Positions 13,555-23,276 of a DNA stretch of 64,000 nucleotides are shown piece after piece (the stretch's first letter is position 1; each line of letters begins with the position of its first letter). A program made the translations under genes and the position numbers. This DNA is from Notospermus geniculatus (Eukaryota; Nemertea; Pilidiophora; Heteronemertea; Lineidae). The stretch spans positions 495,858-559,857 of the forward strand of contig NMRB01000035.1 of the NCBI GenBank assembly GCA_002633025.1, read 5' to 3'. The notes below the pieces were generated by a model. The model was not told where the DNA came from. It made no database searches and saw nothing but the letters and a program-made list of their open reading frames with translations.

Positions 13555-16500
13555 CATGGTGATGGTGATGGTGACAGTAGTTGTGGTAATGGCGATTGTA
13601 AAGTAATGTAAAAAATGAAGGCATGAAACCGTTTCACCGTTTTCTTCAACTTTTCACATGAAATCCATCCAATAGTTACCTCCATTCATGTCTCCATTCA
13701 TATGTGTACCGTTTTGCCACGGGGTGATAGACATTTTCATTCTCCTGCCGGGTTGGATATTACACTTATATCCCAGAACTAAACTCCTGTGAGTCCACTG
13801 GTCAAACAAATTCGTTGATTTTCTCAGCTTTTAAAACGCGAAAACGTGATCGGCGAGAATTTATCCAGATTATGCCTGGGATGTAAAATTTTATCGAAAA
13901 TGGAACTTAATATTGAAATAAATTCCCAGAATTCACACACTCCTGTGTAATTATCCTATAAGTTTCACCAGGATGTTGTTCGCTGGTCGGCCGGGTGTTT
14001 GTATTGTGCACACTAATAGTACACCCTAGGTAGGATATATCGATTGTGTCTTTACTTGCATTGAAACACGCATCGTTGAGCGTCATAACTTTCATTTGGC
14101 ATTCCGTACGAGTGGATAAGCATCATCACTTTTGAACACTTGGAAACAAAAACAAAACAGATGATATGCAAATTACTGGATTATTTTGAACGACGCATGT
14201 CGTCCGCCAATAGGTGGTTCTGATTTTCATTGACACATTTTCAGTGAATTGCAAGCACAATTTTTGGGCCGTATTCTAGAAGCTTGCTTAACTCTAAGGT
14301 TCACCTTTAGCTATTGTTTTGCAGGGCAGAATACAAAAGCTTAAAGTGGACGTTAGTGTTAAGGAATCTTCTAGAATGCGGGCCTTTATCTCGGTGTATT
14401 TTTCGAGGTCGAATACTGTATTCAACAAAAATCGAGTCACCGGTAAAATATCACCGCCTGGTGGCGCTGGGAGCACCTTGATTGATGTCTTTTTCTTTGT
14501 TTCCCTGGGGTTTGACCGAAGAAAACACTTCTTAGCTCGGTTTGGTTTGATTTCCTAACAGATGTTAAAGGAATCTAGTATAAGGCTACAGAAAGCATGG
14601 TCGTTGGATTAAAACCTTGCAATGGCATACTATTGTAACTCGGACTTGCGTTCCTGAGACTGCCGTTCCTGAGTAACAACTGACATCGTGATGCATCACT
14701 CGTCATTAACATTTTGCATGGCCATGTTCATATTTAGACGAGTCCCAGCCAACACTTTTGAATTTTTGGAAGGAAATTCTGTGAGACTGTTGGAAAGGGA
14801 AGGGTTTGATCCTAGACGTATCGTGTTAATACTAGGCCTATTGCTACAAATCGATCGGATACTTATTATAACATATTCGACGATAGAAAGTCCATGTTCA
14901 TTGTATTTCAACGATTATCTTGACTCATTGATCATGGATTATATCAATGGCCGTGGTGTTTACTCCCCACTTGAAACAAACGGAGATAAAAAGGAAACCA
15001 CTCGAAGGGAACGATGGCGTTGAATTCAACCTGTTAATAAGGAATTATGTTTAACAATGGTTAGATTTGGCGGTCGTTATTCTCTAGTTGTGTGCGTACG
15101 TGGGTTTGAACGTGTAGAGATATGCAAATATACAAGACAAAAAACATGCCAAGCCTATCGTGGATAATCTATGCAATGGCAAATGCGTAAACTATTAAAA
15201 AAAGTTGCTGTAATTTTACAGTAAAAGTACTAGCAATTGGGTTGCCAGAACTTTTTTTGTTCATTTACATGAGATTTGTAATTTAACTGACCTCTGTAAA
15301 ACTGCAAAAACAACCGAAGAATAGGGAATTTTACTTTTATTTCACAGAAAAGGTAGGTTAAAAGACAGCTAATTGGAGCTGGCGGTAAAAAAACAGGACA
15401 TTTCCTTCTGTAAAATTACAGTCTTTTTTACAGGATCCTAGCAGGTGATTTTAAACTTGGAATCTGGAGACACAACAGAAACTTACACAATTAATGGTGA
15501 AGAATCTGAAATAGTTTGTTGTAAATGGAAATACTACAAAATTCACTGGAAAAAGATAATTACATTTGGTAGATGAACCAGCATCAAATTTTAGTAAAAA
15601 ACTAAGGTGAAAAGATGAATTGGTGATTTAGCACTAGAGCGTAGAGGTTTTATCAGGAGACTTAGTCCTGGAAAAAATGTTGCAGAAATTACCAGGGGGG
15701 GGGGGACGCGCGCGCCTGTGTTGAGAATCCATGGCAGCTTGTGTGTTTGGAATGCATTCATTTATAAATCTTCACAACAATACGTTGTAACAATGTTTTA
15801 ATGATCCTGGAAACGAGACACCAACACTTGAAATATCCATTGCATATGTTTTGCCAGCGTTTCTATTTGAAACACGTGCTAGTATTTACCACGATCACCC
15901 ATTAAAGCCGATCTATGAAATATTCTGTATAAGTCTGTAGCGGGGTACTTTTTCCTGTATTGACGTGACAGGCCTGTAAAAAATACATATAATATTCATT
16001 ACTGCTTATAATCACTGTACATAGATTTTGTTGTTGAAGTTTTCTGAAAAGTTATTCTGACAGCACTTGTTTAGCTGAGTTGACGGAAGTACAACCGTGT
16101 GGCTCGTTGACGGCTAAAAGTCAAAGAGAACTGACTATTTTATGCAAGTTTATAAAGTGGCGTGGAAAGTTAGTTCTCACTTCATGAGTTATCGACCTGA
16201 AGACTTTTTTCCCTCTTTGAAATACTGAATGCAAAGCTGTATGCCAAATACGGTATTATTAGCGGCCATGTCGAATTAGCGGAACCAGCGGAAACAACGG
16301 AACCCAGCGGAACCTGGTCTGCAGCCGATAGAACGAACACGTGAATCGTCCTTGCTTCGTTCAGCTGTTGACTGAAAGCAACACGCGACTCGGTGTTGGT
16401 AAGCAACACGCGACTGCAGTCATGATGTGCGGATTGAGACCTAAATGTAGGCCCTAGGCATGCTAGGTCTAGGCTAGGCTACCGGTGGGCCTACATGGCC

Positions 16501-17872
16501 TAGGCCTACCGTACACCTAGTTTTTTCGGCGCCTAACAATTCGATTTGAACAGTGCAGTAATTATTTAAAAAACAACATTGTTTTTCCTTCAAGTTCCGC
16601 TGGTTCCGTTGTTTCCGCTGGTTCCACTAATTCGACATGGCCATTATGAGCTCTGTGAATAGGCAACATTTGGCAAATTTTTTTGTATTGCAGGAAGAAA
16701 CCGGAGTGCCCGGAGAAAACCTCCACTGTCAAAACTGTTCATCTGGTCGCTCAATCATATCGTCAAGGTCGGTGTAACATCTGCCACTGTTTCCGTGTGT
16801 CATTGTTCCCCTATCGTTTGGGAATCACTGGCACATAGATCGACACGTTTCTCTGTGTGTCCCCTATTGTCAAGTCGCAGCTTATTCCGTCAGACAATCG
16901 CAGTGGAGCACTCATTGGGCCGGTTTTTTAAACGATAGCTAAGGTAAACCTCGGATTAACCATCGGCTTTTCTGACAAACCGTGAATTTACCAAAGTAAA
17001 CCTTTTGACTTTTAGAATGTTTGGCTATCAACGATTCATAAAATCGAAAAATTCACTTCGATTAACAAACAGTTTATCAACTGAGGGTTAATGAAACCCG
17101 ATGGTTATCTTAGCCATCGTTTAAAAAATCGACCCACAGATGTGGAACGCTCCAAAATGTTACACCGAATCCAAATGGGAATCGAACCCGGTAGATCAGA
17201 CGTGACAGGAGAGCCGAGGCACTACTCCGACAGTCGGAATGATGGAAGGCGGAAAGGGCCATTCCCTTTGGGAAATCAGTTCAATTCTGATCGAGGCCTG
17301 AAGTCACCAACAGTGAGGTTTTGAAATTATCACAAAGATTTGTGCCATTGATTTTCCAAAAATCAAATATAGTATTTGATAATATAGACATTTAACTATT
17401 AGTTTCTCCATTTGGGATGTACAGTGTACACTCATTTGAAGGAGGGTATCAAAAAATATTGAGCTCACCAGCAAAATCTATCGTTCTGTCCGACACCAAA
17501 ACTACTTTCTGCTATCAGACTTTGGGTTGATAGATCAATTAGTTTGCAGTAACAGATCAATTAGTTTGCAGTGGCATAATTTAGAGCTCCATGATACCTA
17601 GGTCTGACATGAATATTGTAGAGTTTCAAGAAACAGCCTTTCACCAGTAGACAAAAGAATGGTGAAAATTTTCTGGTATCGGACGGAACACTTGTTGAAA
17701 CACACCCATACACCTTATAAAGAATTCTCCCCAGCTTACCCGTCGATTTAGATGACACGCTGTTCTCACGAGACTGCATAACGAGATTATGACGGTAGTT
17801 CTCGAACCTGAGAGTATCCTCATCTTGATGAATCTCTGAACTCTCGCTGCTCGTAAGGCTGCTTAGACTCAT
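350..17872 (-). CDS. DEG/ENaC-family sodium channel, 3'-truncated by window edge, with large helical insertion
   Basis: The product should be an amiloride-sensitive/acid-sensing type cation channel subunit in the plasma membrane. Exons in transcript order: 17872-17740, 13364-13121, 12179-12012, 11470-11288, 9967-9831, 9494-9313 or 8726-8545, 5986-5833, 5634-5581, 4583-4217, 3727-3094, 2831-2467, 499-350. Every junction has a GT donor and AG acceptor and the phases match, giving 923 codons plus 2 nt with no stop. Family marks seen: N-terminal TSFHGV (the HG gating motif), TM1 followed by FPSVALCNQNSFR, DM-x3-CQWEGEKC, GLCYIFN, IKFLLYD, PPYGNC, CxC and CNCRPGC. The usual short stretch before TM2 is replaced by about 480 cysteine-free residues; TM2 and the C-terminus are left of position 350. 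Alternative first exons lie at 21.4 and 25.4 kb. Family assignment is firm; subtype (ENaC, ASIC or peptide-gated) is not resolved. Confidence 0.93.
688..1185. mobile_element. Foldback element
   Basis: The left end (GCGCATGCGCAGTTTGCCGT, then a CGGAAGTCAATGTTTTAATGG block) pairs with the right end (CACACCAACTTCCG, then AAGGAAAACGGCTACTGCGC). Arms are about 75 bp and imperfect. Short frames here are by-products of the element. Confidence 0.6.
1269..1568. mobile_element. Foldback element
   Basis: Ends CAGGCCTTTCCATTAC / GTGCAATGGAAAGGCCTG, with inner CACTACACC / GGTGTAGTG blocks. About 300 bp, non-coding. A further inverted pair follows at about 1,576-1,612 and 1,667-1,703. Confidence 0.7.
2467..2831 (-). 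CDS. DEG/ENaC exon: helical insertion, third part
   Basis: Acceptor actcag, donor gtaaga, phase 0 to 2, 121 codons plus two bases. Charged and helix-like (MARKLNTAREKFKSVYDFIR), without cysteine. It resembles the preceding exon in composition, so internal repetition of helical hairpins is possible but not proven. Confidence 0.85.
3094..3727 (-). CDS. DEG/ENaC exon: helical insertion, middle part (211 residues)
   Basis: Acceptor tttcag, donor gtaagc, phase 2 to 0. It continues the frame of the CNCRPGC exon. The 211 residues contain no cysteine, are rich in Lys/Glu/Asp/Ala/Leu with heptad-like spacing, and include one N-glycosylation sequon (NVT) near the end. I recognise no known domain. Its length, frame continuity and splice signals support a real exon rather than read-through. 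Confidence 0.85.
3796..4077. mobile_element. MITE family 1, copy a
   Basis: Inverted ends TTAAAGCCCCACTGTATTGA / TCAATACAGTGGGGCTTTAA. A second copy lies at 18,529-18,787. It is in the DEG/ENaC intron between the 4.2 kb and 3.1 kb exons. Confidence 0.8.
4217..4583 (-). CDS. DEG/ENaC exon: CNCRPGC block and start of helical insertion
   Basis: Phase 1 to 2, 367 nt. Residues ENISDSCNCRPGCETFYY, then a YKPNLS stretch, match the last cysteine block of the family (CxCxxxCxxxxYxxxxS). The following ~95 residues (KSDVYKLFKIANKKLL and onward) are charged and helix-like with no cysteine, unlike the short beta/helix linker to TM2 in known channels. Confidence 0.92.
4921..5060. mobile_element. Hairpin MITE family 2, copy a
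   Basis: Imperfect palindrome with ends GGGCCCGGTTGCACAAAACT / AGTTTTGTGCAACCCAGCCC and GCTAAC repeats inside. A closely related copy lies 300 bp away at 5,333-5,492. Confidence 0.8.
5333..5492. mobile_element. Hairpin MITE family 2, copy b
   Basis: Same palindrome as 4,921-5,060, with an extra GCTAACTTGGTGTTA block on its left arm. The two copies bracket about 270 bp in the DEG/ENaC intron before the CNCRPGC exon. Confidence 0.8.
5581..5634 (-). CDS. DEG/ENaC exon: short 54-nt exon
   Basis: Acceptor tccacag, donor gtaaga, phase 1 to 1; encodes SIQSCRIDVALSCKIKTQ. It supplies two cysteines between the YMP and CNCRPGC blocks, corresponding to the C-x-x-x-x-x-C stretch seen there in ASIC/ENaC proteins. 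Confidence 0.85.
5833..5986 (-). CDS. DEG/ENaC exon: PPYGNC cysteine-rich block
   Basis: Acceptor cttcaccag, donor gtgagt, phase 0 to 1. Encodes MKRMEPPYGNC, then EYFSYYTQAACKRECW and VKQCNCTLPYMNVP. These match the family's PPYGxC ... YxxxACxxxC ... CxC ... YMP thumb block with its disulfide cysteines. It joins in phase to either exon A or exon B. Confidence 0.95.
6470..6682. mobile_element. MITE family 3, full copy
   Basis: Ends TTAAAGGAGCACGGTATTG / CAATACCGTGCTCCTTTAA. The interior includes TGCCGCTAGGTGGCTCCCTC. Partial relatives lie near 24,000-24,200 and 53,925-54,058. Confidence 0.8.
6771..7140. repeat. 54-bp minisatellite, about 7 units
   Basis: Unit begins GGCGTCAGTGAATCACGCCC and includes TGTAAACACATGTACATCG. 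Because 54 is a multiple of 3, frames stay open through the array on both strands (18-residue peptide repeats), but the array lies inside a DEG/ENaC intron and I see no reason to call it coding. Confidence 0.92.
7200..7360. repeat. Dispersed repeat, copy 2
   Basis: Same order of blocks as 1-165 (GCTTTCTTCAACGGAC, GGTCACTGAGTATCC, GTGGACGCCATT), just after the 54-bp tandem array. Confidence 0.6.
7740..8375. mobile_element. Foldback element rich in GGGTACCC motifs
   Basis: The left arm (about 7,770-7,890: CCTGGGTATCCCTAAATGGC and onward) and right arm (about 8,255-8,373) are close reverse complements. The interior of about 350 bp is not repeated in this window. It lies in the DEG/ENaC intron downstream of exon B. 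Confidence 0.75.
8545..8726 (-). CDS. DEG/ENaC exon B of a duplicated, apparently mutually exclusive pair
   Basis: 182 nt, acceptor tttgcag, donor gtaggt, phase 1 in and 0 out. Encodes GGIRLLINTENYEAMTGPHE, then LKFLLYD, matching exon A without a gap over 60 residues. Splice sites and reading frame are intact, so there is no sign that it is a dead copy. Confidence 0.9.
9313..9494 (-). CDS. DEG/ENaC exon A of a duplicated, apparently mutually exclusive pair
   Basis: 182 nt, acceptor tttcag, donor gtgaga, phase 1 in and 0 out. Encodes GGLRLLLNIEAYEYMAGPHQ, then IKFLLYD and a conserved Gly-rich turn, the family's LxLxxxxxEYxxxxxxAGIKVLLHD region. It is about 50% identical residue for residue to exon B and has exactly the same length and phases. 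See the findings for why both cannot be used in one transcript. Confidence 0.93.
9831..9967 (-). CDS. DEG/ENaC exon: CQWEGEKC / GLCYIFN block
   Basis: I place the acceptor at gatttcag|TTGCC because it gives the one-base remainder needed by the preceding phase-2 exon. The open frame continues further upstream (to about 10,024), but no acceptor there fits the phase. Residues include CQWEGEKCSPANF and GLCYIFN, typical of the family. The donor gtaagc leaves phase 1, ready for either duplicated exon. Confidence 0.9.
10908..10952. repeat. Short strong hairpin
   Basis: CACACCCGAACCATGGAG and its exact reverse complement are separated by about 10 bases. No family copy was seen elsewhere in the window. 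Confidence 0.75.
11288..11470 (-). CDS. DEG/ENaC exon: post-TM1 extracellular (finger) region
   Basis: Phase 2 to 2, 183 nt. It begins in frame as R-ITKAEHYP and ends LGHTKEDMIV, the helix just before the CxWxGxxC motif. The next exon continues as S-CQWEGEKC, so the family's DM-x-x-x-C-x-x-x-G-x-x-C block is rebuilt across the junction. Confidence 0.9.
11497..11640. mobile_element. Hairpin MITE family 4, copy a
   Basis: Begins GGGAGGTTTAGACATCAAAC and ends GTTTATCGTTTGATTTCTAA; contains GTAACGTTGTCGTAAA blocks shared with 56,094-56,252 in inverted orientation. Confidence 0.75.
11700..11835. repeat. 17-bp minisatellite, about 8 units
   Basis: Units GCAGCACACATACACTG and GCAGCACACATACACAG in mixed order, in the DEG/ENaC intron just after the TM1 exon. 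Confidence 0.92.
12012..12179 (-). CDS. DEG/ENaC exon: first transmembrane segment
   Basis: Encodes VLWFLLFFGSLSVLLYQISD (TM1), then a beta-strand region with N-glycosylation site NKT and the family signature FPSVALCNQNSF. Acceptor attgcag, donor gtacgt, phase 2 to 2. This is the strongest single piece of evidence for the family assignment. Confidence 0.96.
12515..12950. repeat. 34-bp minisatellite, about 12 units
   Basis: Unit contains CTTCCACAGGTGTAGGAAG, itself a short inverted repeat, followed by CAGTTTTATATTCTC. Edge units are diverged. It lies in the intron between the HG-motif exon and the TM1 exon. Confidence 0.92.
13121..13364 (-). CDS. DEG/ENaC exon: cytoplasmic N-terminus with HG gating motif
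   Basis: Acceptor tttcag and donor gtaggt, phase 1 to 2. A highly charged Lys/Glu/Pro stretch precedes FLGFTQYTSFHGVHFMWE, which matches the FTxYTSxHGV block found just before TM1 throughout DEG/ENaC channels; the His-Gly pair is the conserved gating motif. A TGC-repeat microsatellite lies in the intron just upstream of this exon. Confidence 0.92.
13500..13580. repeat. Trinucleotide microsatellite (TGC then GAT/GGT)
   Basis: About 13 TGC units followed by GAT and GGT-type repeats. The minus-strand frame reads poly-Ser, but it lies upstream of the acceptor at 13,365 and is intronic in my model. Confidence 0.9.
14268..14394. mobile_element. Hairpin MITE family 5, copy a
   Basis: GGGCCGTATTCTAGAAGC ... 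TTCTAGAATGCGGGCC, with TTTAGCTATTGTTTTGCAGG at the hinge. Related copies lie at 49,152-49,276 and 57,560-57,680. Confidence 0.75.
16264..16642. mobile_element. Foldback element with GGAACCAGCGGAAACA arms
   Basis: GGCCATGTCGAATTAGCGGA and its near reverse complement close the element; arms are about 50 bp. It lies in the long first intron of the DEG/ENaC gene. Confidence 0.8.
16918..17136. mobile_element. Hairpin MITE
   Basis: GGGCCGGTTTTTTAAACGAT and CATCGTTTAAAAAATCGACCC form the ends, with GGTTAA-rich arms. A tRNA-like segment starts just after it. Confidence 0.75.
17145..17245 (-). mobile_element. Possible tRNA-derived SINE fragment
   Basis: On the minus strand, TCGGAGTAGTGCCTCGG resembles a polymerase III A box and GGGTTCGATTCCC is a good B box, at the spacing of a tRNA gene. 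The acceptor stem does not pair, so a SINE head is more likely than a tRNA gene. Confidence 0.45.
17740..17872 (-). CDS. DEG/ENaC exon: first coding exon (N-terminus 1)
   Basis: ATG at 17872 has A at -3 and starts a 44-codon, Ser/Glu-rich cytoplasmic tail beginning MSLSSLTSSESSE. The exon ends at a gtaagc donor in phase 1, which joins exactly to the phase-1 acceptor at 13364 and creates a Gly codon. No membrane segment is present, as expected for the intracellular N-terminus. Other exons at 21.4 and 25.4 kb can supply a different N-terminus in the same phase. Confidence 0.75.
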
Positions 17873-18528
17873 GGTCTCACCAAATACGAAATGAACGTTA
17901 TGTTCTACACACGGTTAGTATTATATCTGGCACTAAAATCGAAAATTGGTGTTGAATTTCATATACTCTCATTTAATCAGTATGAAACACATGATTATAT
18001 GAACATCGAAAAAAGATGAAGGCATGGCAACGTTGATTGCAGCAAACTAAATTAGGTAGTGCTCTGGTCGACTACTCATTGGAACTGATCTGAGAGGTCG
18101 GTCAGGAATGAAATATTTGAATTCCCATGATTGGTGCAGCTTTGTAAGAGGGTTATATACTTTAGAAACTACATCATTCCCTTTCCCACTTCACTACCTT
18201 TTATTCGAGAGCTGCTTTTTCAAACAAGTATCAAGGCTAATGGGTGGTTGAGTTTGTTCGCTGAGAATATCACGTCATGGCAGGAATTGAGATATACAAT
18301 GCGTACAATAGTTCGGTGTTGATAAGTTTCCGGTACTGACATGATAAGTATTACAGTATGAGAAGACCGGATGAGCCGCAGTGATTTAAATCCATCAAAC
18401 CTTTCGCAAGAACTTCCGAAAAGTTGTTGAAAAGGAAAAAAATCAATTTAAATCTTTGTTCTTTGCTGTGAGGTATGTTAATTTCAAGTTGCGGGAGGCA
18501 CAGCCTGTATGCCCGTGGGCAGTAATAC

Positions 18529-18787
18529 ATTAAAGCCTCACAGTATTGAATTTTCCGACATTTTCAAAGTGTTAGGACTGTGCAGGTAGAGGTCTCACAG
18601 CCTTGTGAAGGTCCCCAATATACTTGCCTGATACGTACTTCAAAGAATCAAGACCTAGTTTTCAGCACACAACGAAAAAACTGCAGGCAGAGCTCTAATG
18701 TATTCAGATAGAGCATAGTACATTTTACACTACACTAACGTCGGAGGACGTAAGCACTTTCTGAATTCAATACAGTGAGGCTTTAAG
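18529..18787. mobile_element. MITE family 1, copy b
   Basis: Same ends (AAAGCCTCACAGTATTGAAT) and interior as 3,796-4,077, in the same orientation, slightly shorter. Confidence 0.8.
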
Positions 18788-18789
18788 CC

Positions 18790-21380
18790 TTGTTCGACGA
18801 AGGCTACAGCCAATAAATTATAAGGCGAACCCACGGGAGTGTATCGCCGCGTGTTTCACGATGCTTACAGAGAAATGTTTATGTTTCAGTAGATAAGTCA
18901 AGATAACTTGTGTTTGTTTTTAGTAAATCCAAGTTTTTAGTCCAGAGTATTTACAAATACTGTATATACATGTATATATATAGGTAGATAATACTTGGAT
19001 TGTTTTCTTCTGAATATGAGGTAAATAAATAAATAGATAAATAACTGTGTGGTAGTCGCCCATTTCCCTGTGAAAATAGTAAAACACGTGGCGTTGTTCA
19101 AGTACAATGTTCAGGGAGTTGAGCACGAGATATTATGTTACCTCCAAACCATGTAATCGAAATGAGTCAACTCGTATGACCCGTCCTTAAAAATTCTTGT
19201 TTCTACTTATTAGTCAAGTTGGTATTTGTGGTTTGACCACTAACTTCTACACGGGAGCATGCTGACAGACGCACAAATGGCATGTTTTATGGCTGGGTAT
19301 TCTCATGTGAAGTATGGATGAAGCGCACTCAAATAAATGGAAATCAATCACATTCAGAGTAGGACTACACGTGTGGAAACATTGAAATTTTCATTTTTGT
19401 AACCGAACAATTTATACACTAATAGACTAGTAAAGAAATTGATGAACTCTCAAGAGTTCAAAACGGAACCGTACGGCCAAAGAACGTACAGCTCTGGAAA
19501 AAAATATTAGACCGCCTCTGGTTGGCTCACTCGTTTTCCATTAAAATGGGTCCCACAAACTCTCCAATCATTCTGTATGTGCTGATTTATTGTGTTGGTC
19601 AAATTGTTAAAACTTCACCAAGACAACGATATCAAACATAGAAACTGACTTCCCATAATGAAGAAACAATGGAGCTGTTAAAAGGACCTTGAATGGGAAA
19701 TGAGTGGAAATAACAGATGTGGTCTAATATTTTTTTCCAGAGCTGTATACTGAATCCCTCACTTTAAGAGACGCTCACCTGAGATCTCAAAATGTGAGTA
19801 CCATGTCCAATGGTAATATATTTTGAAGGATTGAGATATTCAGCAGAGGAAGGGGCTGTTGGGTGGAACAGGCTGGCTTGGCATCATGGCTGCATAATGC
19901 CGCGTAACATCTTTGATATCTTTGGGGAAAATGCAGTACTAGTATATGTCATTGTCAGGAGTAAAATACCGGTGTAATAGAATGCCATGTACCCCGATAT
20001 GAGGTGTCCCCCAACAAATAATTCTGACGGAATAAGGGTTACTAACAGACAGGAACTTCTGTCACGAGATGCCCCCCTGTACAAATTAAGAAGCGGACAT
20101 CTGGTATCGGGAACATTAGATTCTATCACACCGGCATCTCCAGCGACCCACACCGACACAAAGCCAATCTACAGAGATCCATGTATTGTTGTACCAAATC
20201 CAATAAAATCCCACCACGTACCGCAATACCTTACCTTGTGTGGCCTGCCGGAAAAGCATTGCAATTTCGGAAGAATCTGAGTATGATGTCTTTGATGATG
20301 GCATTTTTGTTTGGGCAATGATAGTCATTTGATGAATGTGTAACAATCCCTTATAACGAACACAACAATCTTTTAATGCAGTTCACGGGGGAGGAATCTC
20401 AGTAACAAGACACTCAGGCCTCTCGGCGACCCACACCGGACTCGACCGCAACAGCCAAGTGTTCACCTTGGACCATTTTACAGCATAACAATAAAAAGAT
20501 CACAGTGCATCACAGAGGCCTATAGTACAATAAGAAAATCACATCCACTTCAGAAATGTATGGTCACCATCTTTGACATGATTGGAGACGCTGGGAGATT
20601 TCCAAAATTGAGTTTCAAACTGAATCCAAAGCCGTTCACAGCAACATCATCATTCCTGATCGTTTGAGATATCCACAGACACCAAAACCGATAGCAACAT
20701 CTCTTTAACCCGTCCACGCACTGCACGCCATGTGTACATCTCACTTCAATACAATGCGTGTAGAGTGTACTGACGTGTATAGGCCTACACAGGCATACCA
20801 CCAATCCGTGCCCATCATGATGTGGAGTAGAGCCATCGAGTACACAACAAATCACTTCTGAATCGATTATCAAGGATGACACACTGTACCGTCCGGAGAG
20901 GACACCTGTTGTGGGCAGAATTTACTAATTGTATGTTATATTATCTTTCAGGAGATAAAAAAAAATTATCAGAACCGTATGGAGAGATAGGGCTTCGTAC
21001 AGGTACGTATCACCATTACACCATTACCGGTATGGACAGAGTTCGTTTCGACGGTAAATGATCTATTAAGTAGCAAGTTCGAGTGAACATCCCTCGAATT
21101 TGAGGTCATCGCAAACATCATTCTTCATAACTCAGCTTTTGATAACTCTCAAAAAATCAAAGACGTCAAATATGAGTGAAAATTGGTTGAACGCATTTGG
21201 AACACGAAACATGGGCCTACGTCTGCCAAAAAAACTTATCGTTCTTTCAACCATAGGTTCTTACCTCTTTTGAACATTTTAAACAATATAATGTGGAGTA
21301 GGTATATAGGACTATTTCTGGAGCAACCCGTGTGTCGCCTAGAATATGTTACGTATGAAATGAAAAACCATTTATGCCTA
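18790..21380. other. Long intronic or intergenic stretch
   Basis: Apart from the Tc1-like element at 19,489-19,745 and an AT-rich TATATA/AAATAAATA patch near 18,960-19,050, nothing convincing is seen. It separates the two alternative DEG/ENaC first exons at 17.8 and 21.4 kb. Confidence 0.5.
19489..19745. mobile_element. Tc1-like MITE
   Basis: Ends CAGCTCTGGAAAAAAATATT and its reverse complement, flanked by TA. 257 bp, non-coding. This type of CAGCTCTGGAAAAA terminus is common among Tc1 elements. Confidence 0.8.
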
Positions 21381-21381
21381 C

Positions 21382-21475
21382 CGTCAATGTTGTCGAACTC
21401 TGGTCGCCGCACCCACGCGGTCATGGTCAACGAATTAGGGCTATCCGTCTCAAACTTATACTTCTTTGCTGACAT
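21382..21475 (-). CDS. DEG/ENaC alternative first coding exon (N-terminus 2)
   Basis: ATG at 21475 (A at -3) opens 31 codons, MSAKKYKFETDSPNSLTMTA and on to DNID, followed by a gtaggc donor in phase 1. That is the same phase and the same split Gly codon as the 17.7 kb first exon, so it could splice to 13364. The link is inferred from phase and position; transcripts would be needed to prove it. Confidence 0.5.
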
Positions 21476-22267
21476 CTTCAAATTAATAAGAATCTAACTC
21501 CAGAATGAACAAAAACTGCATTTTACATCCATTTGATAGTCAGTAACTCAAGAGCATCAGCAACCACTTTCTTGATAATAAACAAAAAGTGAATCCCATC
21601 CTTCAGTAAACGATCAAGAGAGACCGCTTCATTGAACGGACGAGGGGATCAAACACTATGAATAGTCGACAACTCGTTTTGACTTTAAAACCAGCCACTG
21701 GCAACCCATTTAACATTTCGGTCGATTCGATTCATTTTACTTGAACACTCCTGATGTTGTTTGCGGATTTGAGAACTTGGCAGCCGACAGGCATTATGGG
21801 GTAAGGGTGATGAGGTGTATTCAATAAACAATGCAAACACCGTTGTTGAGGAGTCCATTCATCACTTTCGAGTGAATATCTACTCAACTTCACCTTATAA
21901 TCAGGTTGAAAACTAAACTTTAATTAATAATGTCTACATGTACTCTTACCTTTCAAAAAACACCGAGTATTAATCATGGGAGGAGAGGGCGAGGTTCACT
22001 GTTGTTCAACGTTTTACCGCGGTGGGATGACTAAATTCTTTATTTCATCCCAAAAGTGTGCCAAAGTTATTTTGCATGCTTGGCTTCTGGCTTCGACACG
22101 TTCGCGATAGATTTCAGGGACCTTCTGCGGGGTGTAACCTGGCAGCTGCGAAAATTCACTATCACTGCGGTCTGTAACATTTGTTTAGTGTTCCCTGTAT
22201 CCACGTGTTTCATACAATAGTAGCAGTCAGCCGCCCCTGACGCCAACGACGGCAGCAAAGTTCTAGC

Positions 22268-22412
22268 GGACCTGGGACCTTATTCACAAAGGCCTCGTAA
22301 GTTTAAGGGCACGCAAATCCTTTATCAGGCTGACAGTGAACAAAAGGTTGCCCGCAAATGGACAATGGTTTACGCTTTCCCGTAAGTTACGAGAGCTTCG
22401 TGAATAAGGCCT
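22268..22412. mobile_element. Hairpin MITE family 6, copy a
   Basis: GGGACCTTATTCACAAAGGC ... CTTCGTGAATAAGGCC; arms about 60 bp. A related hairpin follows at once. Confidence 0.75.
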
Positions 22413-22427
22413 CTGGGACCATATTTA

Positions 22428-22553
22428 CGAAGCATTCGCAACTTTGCGTTCACGCAGATCTATTGTTTGGCTGCACATGCCCTATTGTTCACTGACTGCC
22501 TAACAATAGATTTGCGTGAGCGCAAAGTTGTGAAGGCTTCACAAATATGGCCC
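22428..22553. mobile_element. Hairpin MITE family 6, copy b
   Basis: GGGACCATATTTACGAAGC ... GCTTCACAAATATGGCCCC; arms include CGCAACTTTGCG and its complement. Confidence 0.75.
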
Positions 22554-22696
22554 CAGTATAATATGAAATTCTCATCATTGGTGCTAAATCAATCATGAAT
22601 GGTTCCGCTAGGCATTCAATTGGGCGGTAGTGACTCCTATTGGTCAACTGACTGACAGCTCCTAAGACAGCGAGAGAAACCAGAACTTGCAAACTA

Positions 22697-23276
22697 AAGG
22701 CGCCTCTCCACGTGAGAGTTTTCTCGCGCAAGTTGGCTCTCTATGGGCAACTCCACTGCGAGCAGTTGTTTATGTCAATGGTCCCAGCGTAAGCCGTGAG
22801 GCATCTTGCCCAACCAAGGCTTCCTGTCACTCCTACTATCGCTCCATCCACCCTTGCCGACCACCATAGCATTTATCGCTCGCATTTGCCGCCCATGAGC
22901 GTGGCGGCGGAAGCAGCCAAACGTTACTGAAAGCGCGGTTTATGACGAAGATAGGAACATTGTGAGGTTTGGATCGATGAAAATCTCAAAATGAAGAATA
23001 ATCTAATACGTTAATGCATGTTTTATTCACAAAACATTGGATTACACGCATTTATCATTGACAGTGGTGGGGGTGTGTGCGGTCCATGGAACGACCTGTC
23101 TGCGAGCAGGATGACAAACGGTGGTCGTCAAGGGTGAAGGGAGCGTAGTTCGAAGGGCGGAGTGACCGGAGGCCTTGATTAGTCAAGATGGCCGTGAGGA
23201 ACAAATAATGGTGAATTGCCCATATTGTGAGCCAACTTCTGCGAGAAAACTCTCACGTGGAGAGAGGTGCCTTAAG
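22697..23276. mobile_element. Longer inverted-repeat element (about 580 bp)
   Basis: AGGCGCCTCTCCACGTGAGA ... TCTCACGTGGAGAGAGGTGC with TAA/TTA on the outside. One end resembles 43,060-43,110. No transposase frame is seen. Confidence 0.7.

Noticed and set aside
13370-13557. Poly-Ser extension of the HG-motif exon
   Set aside because: The poly-Ser is a TGC microsatellite; a good acceptor at 13,365 in the right phase places it in the intron.
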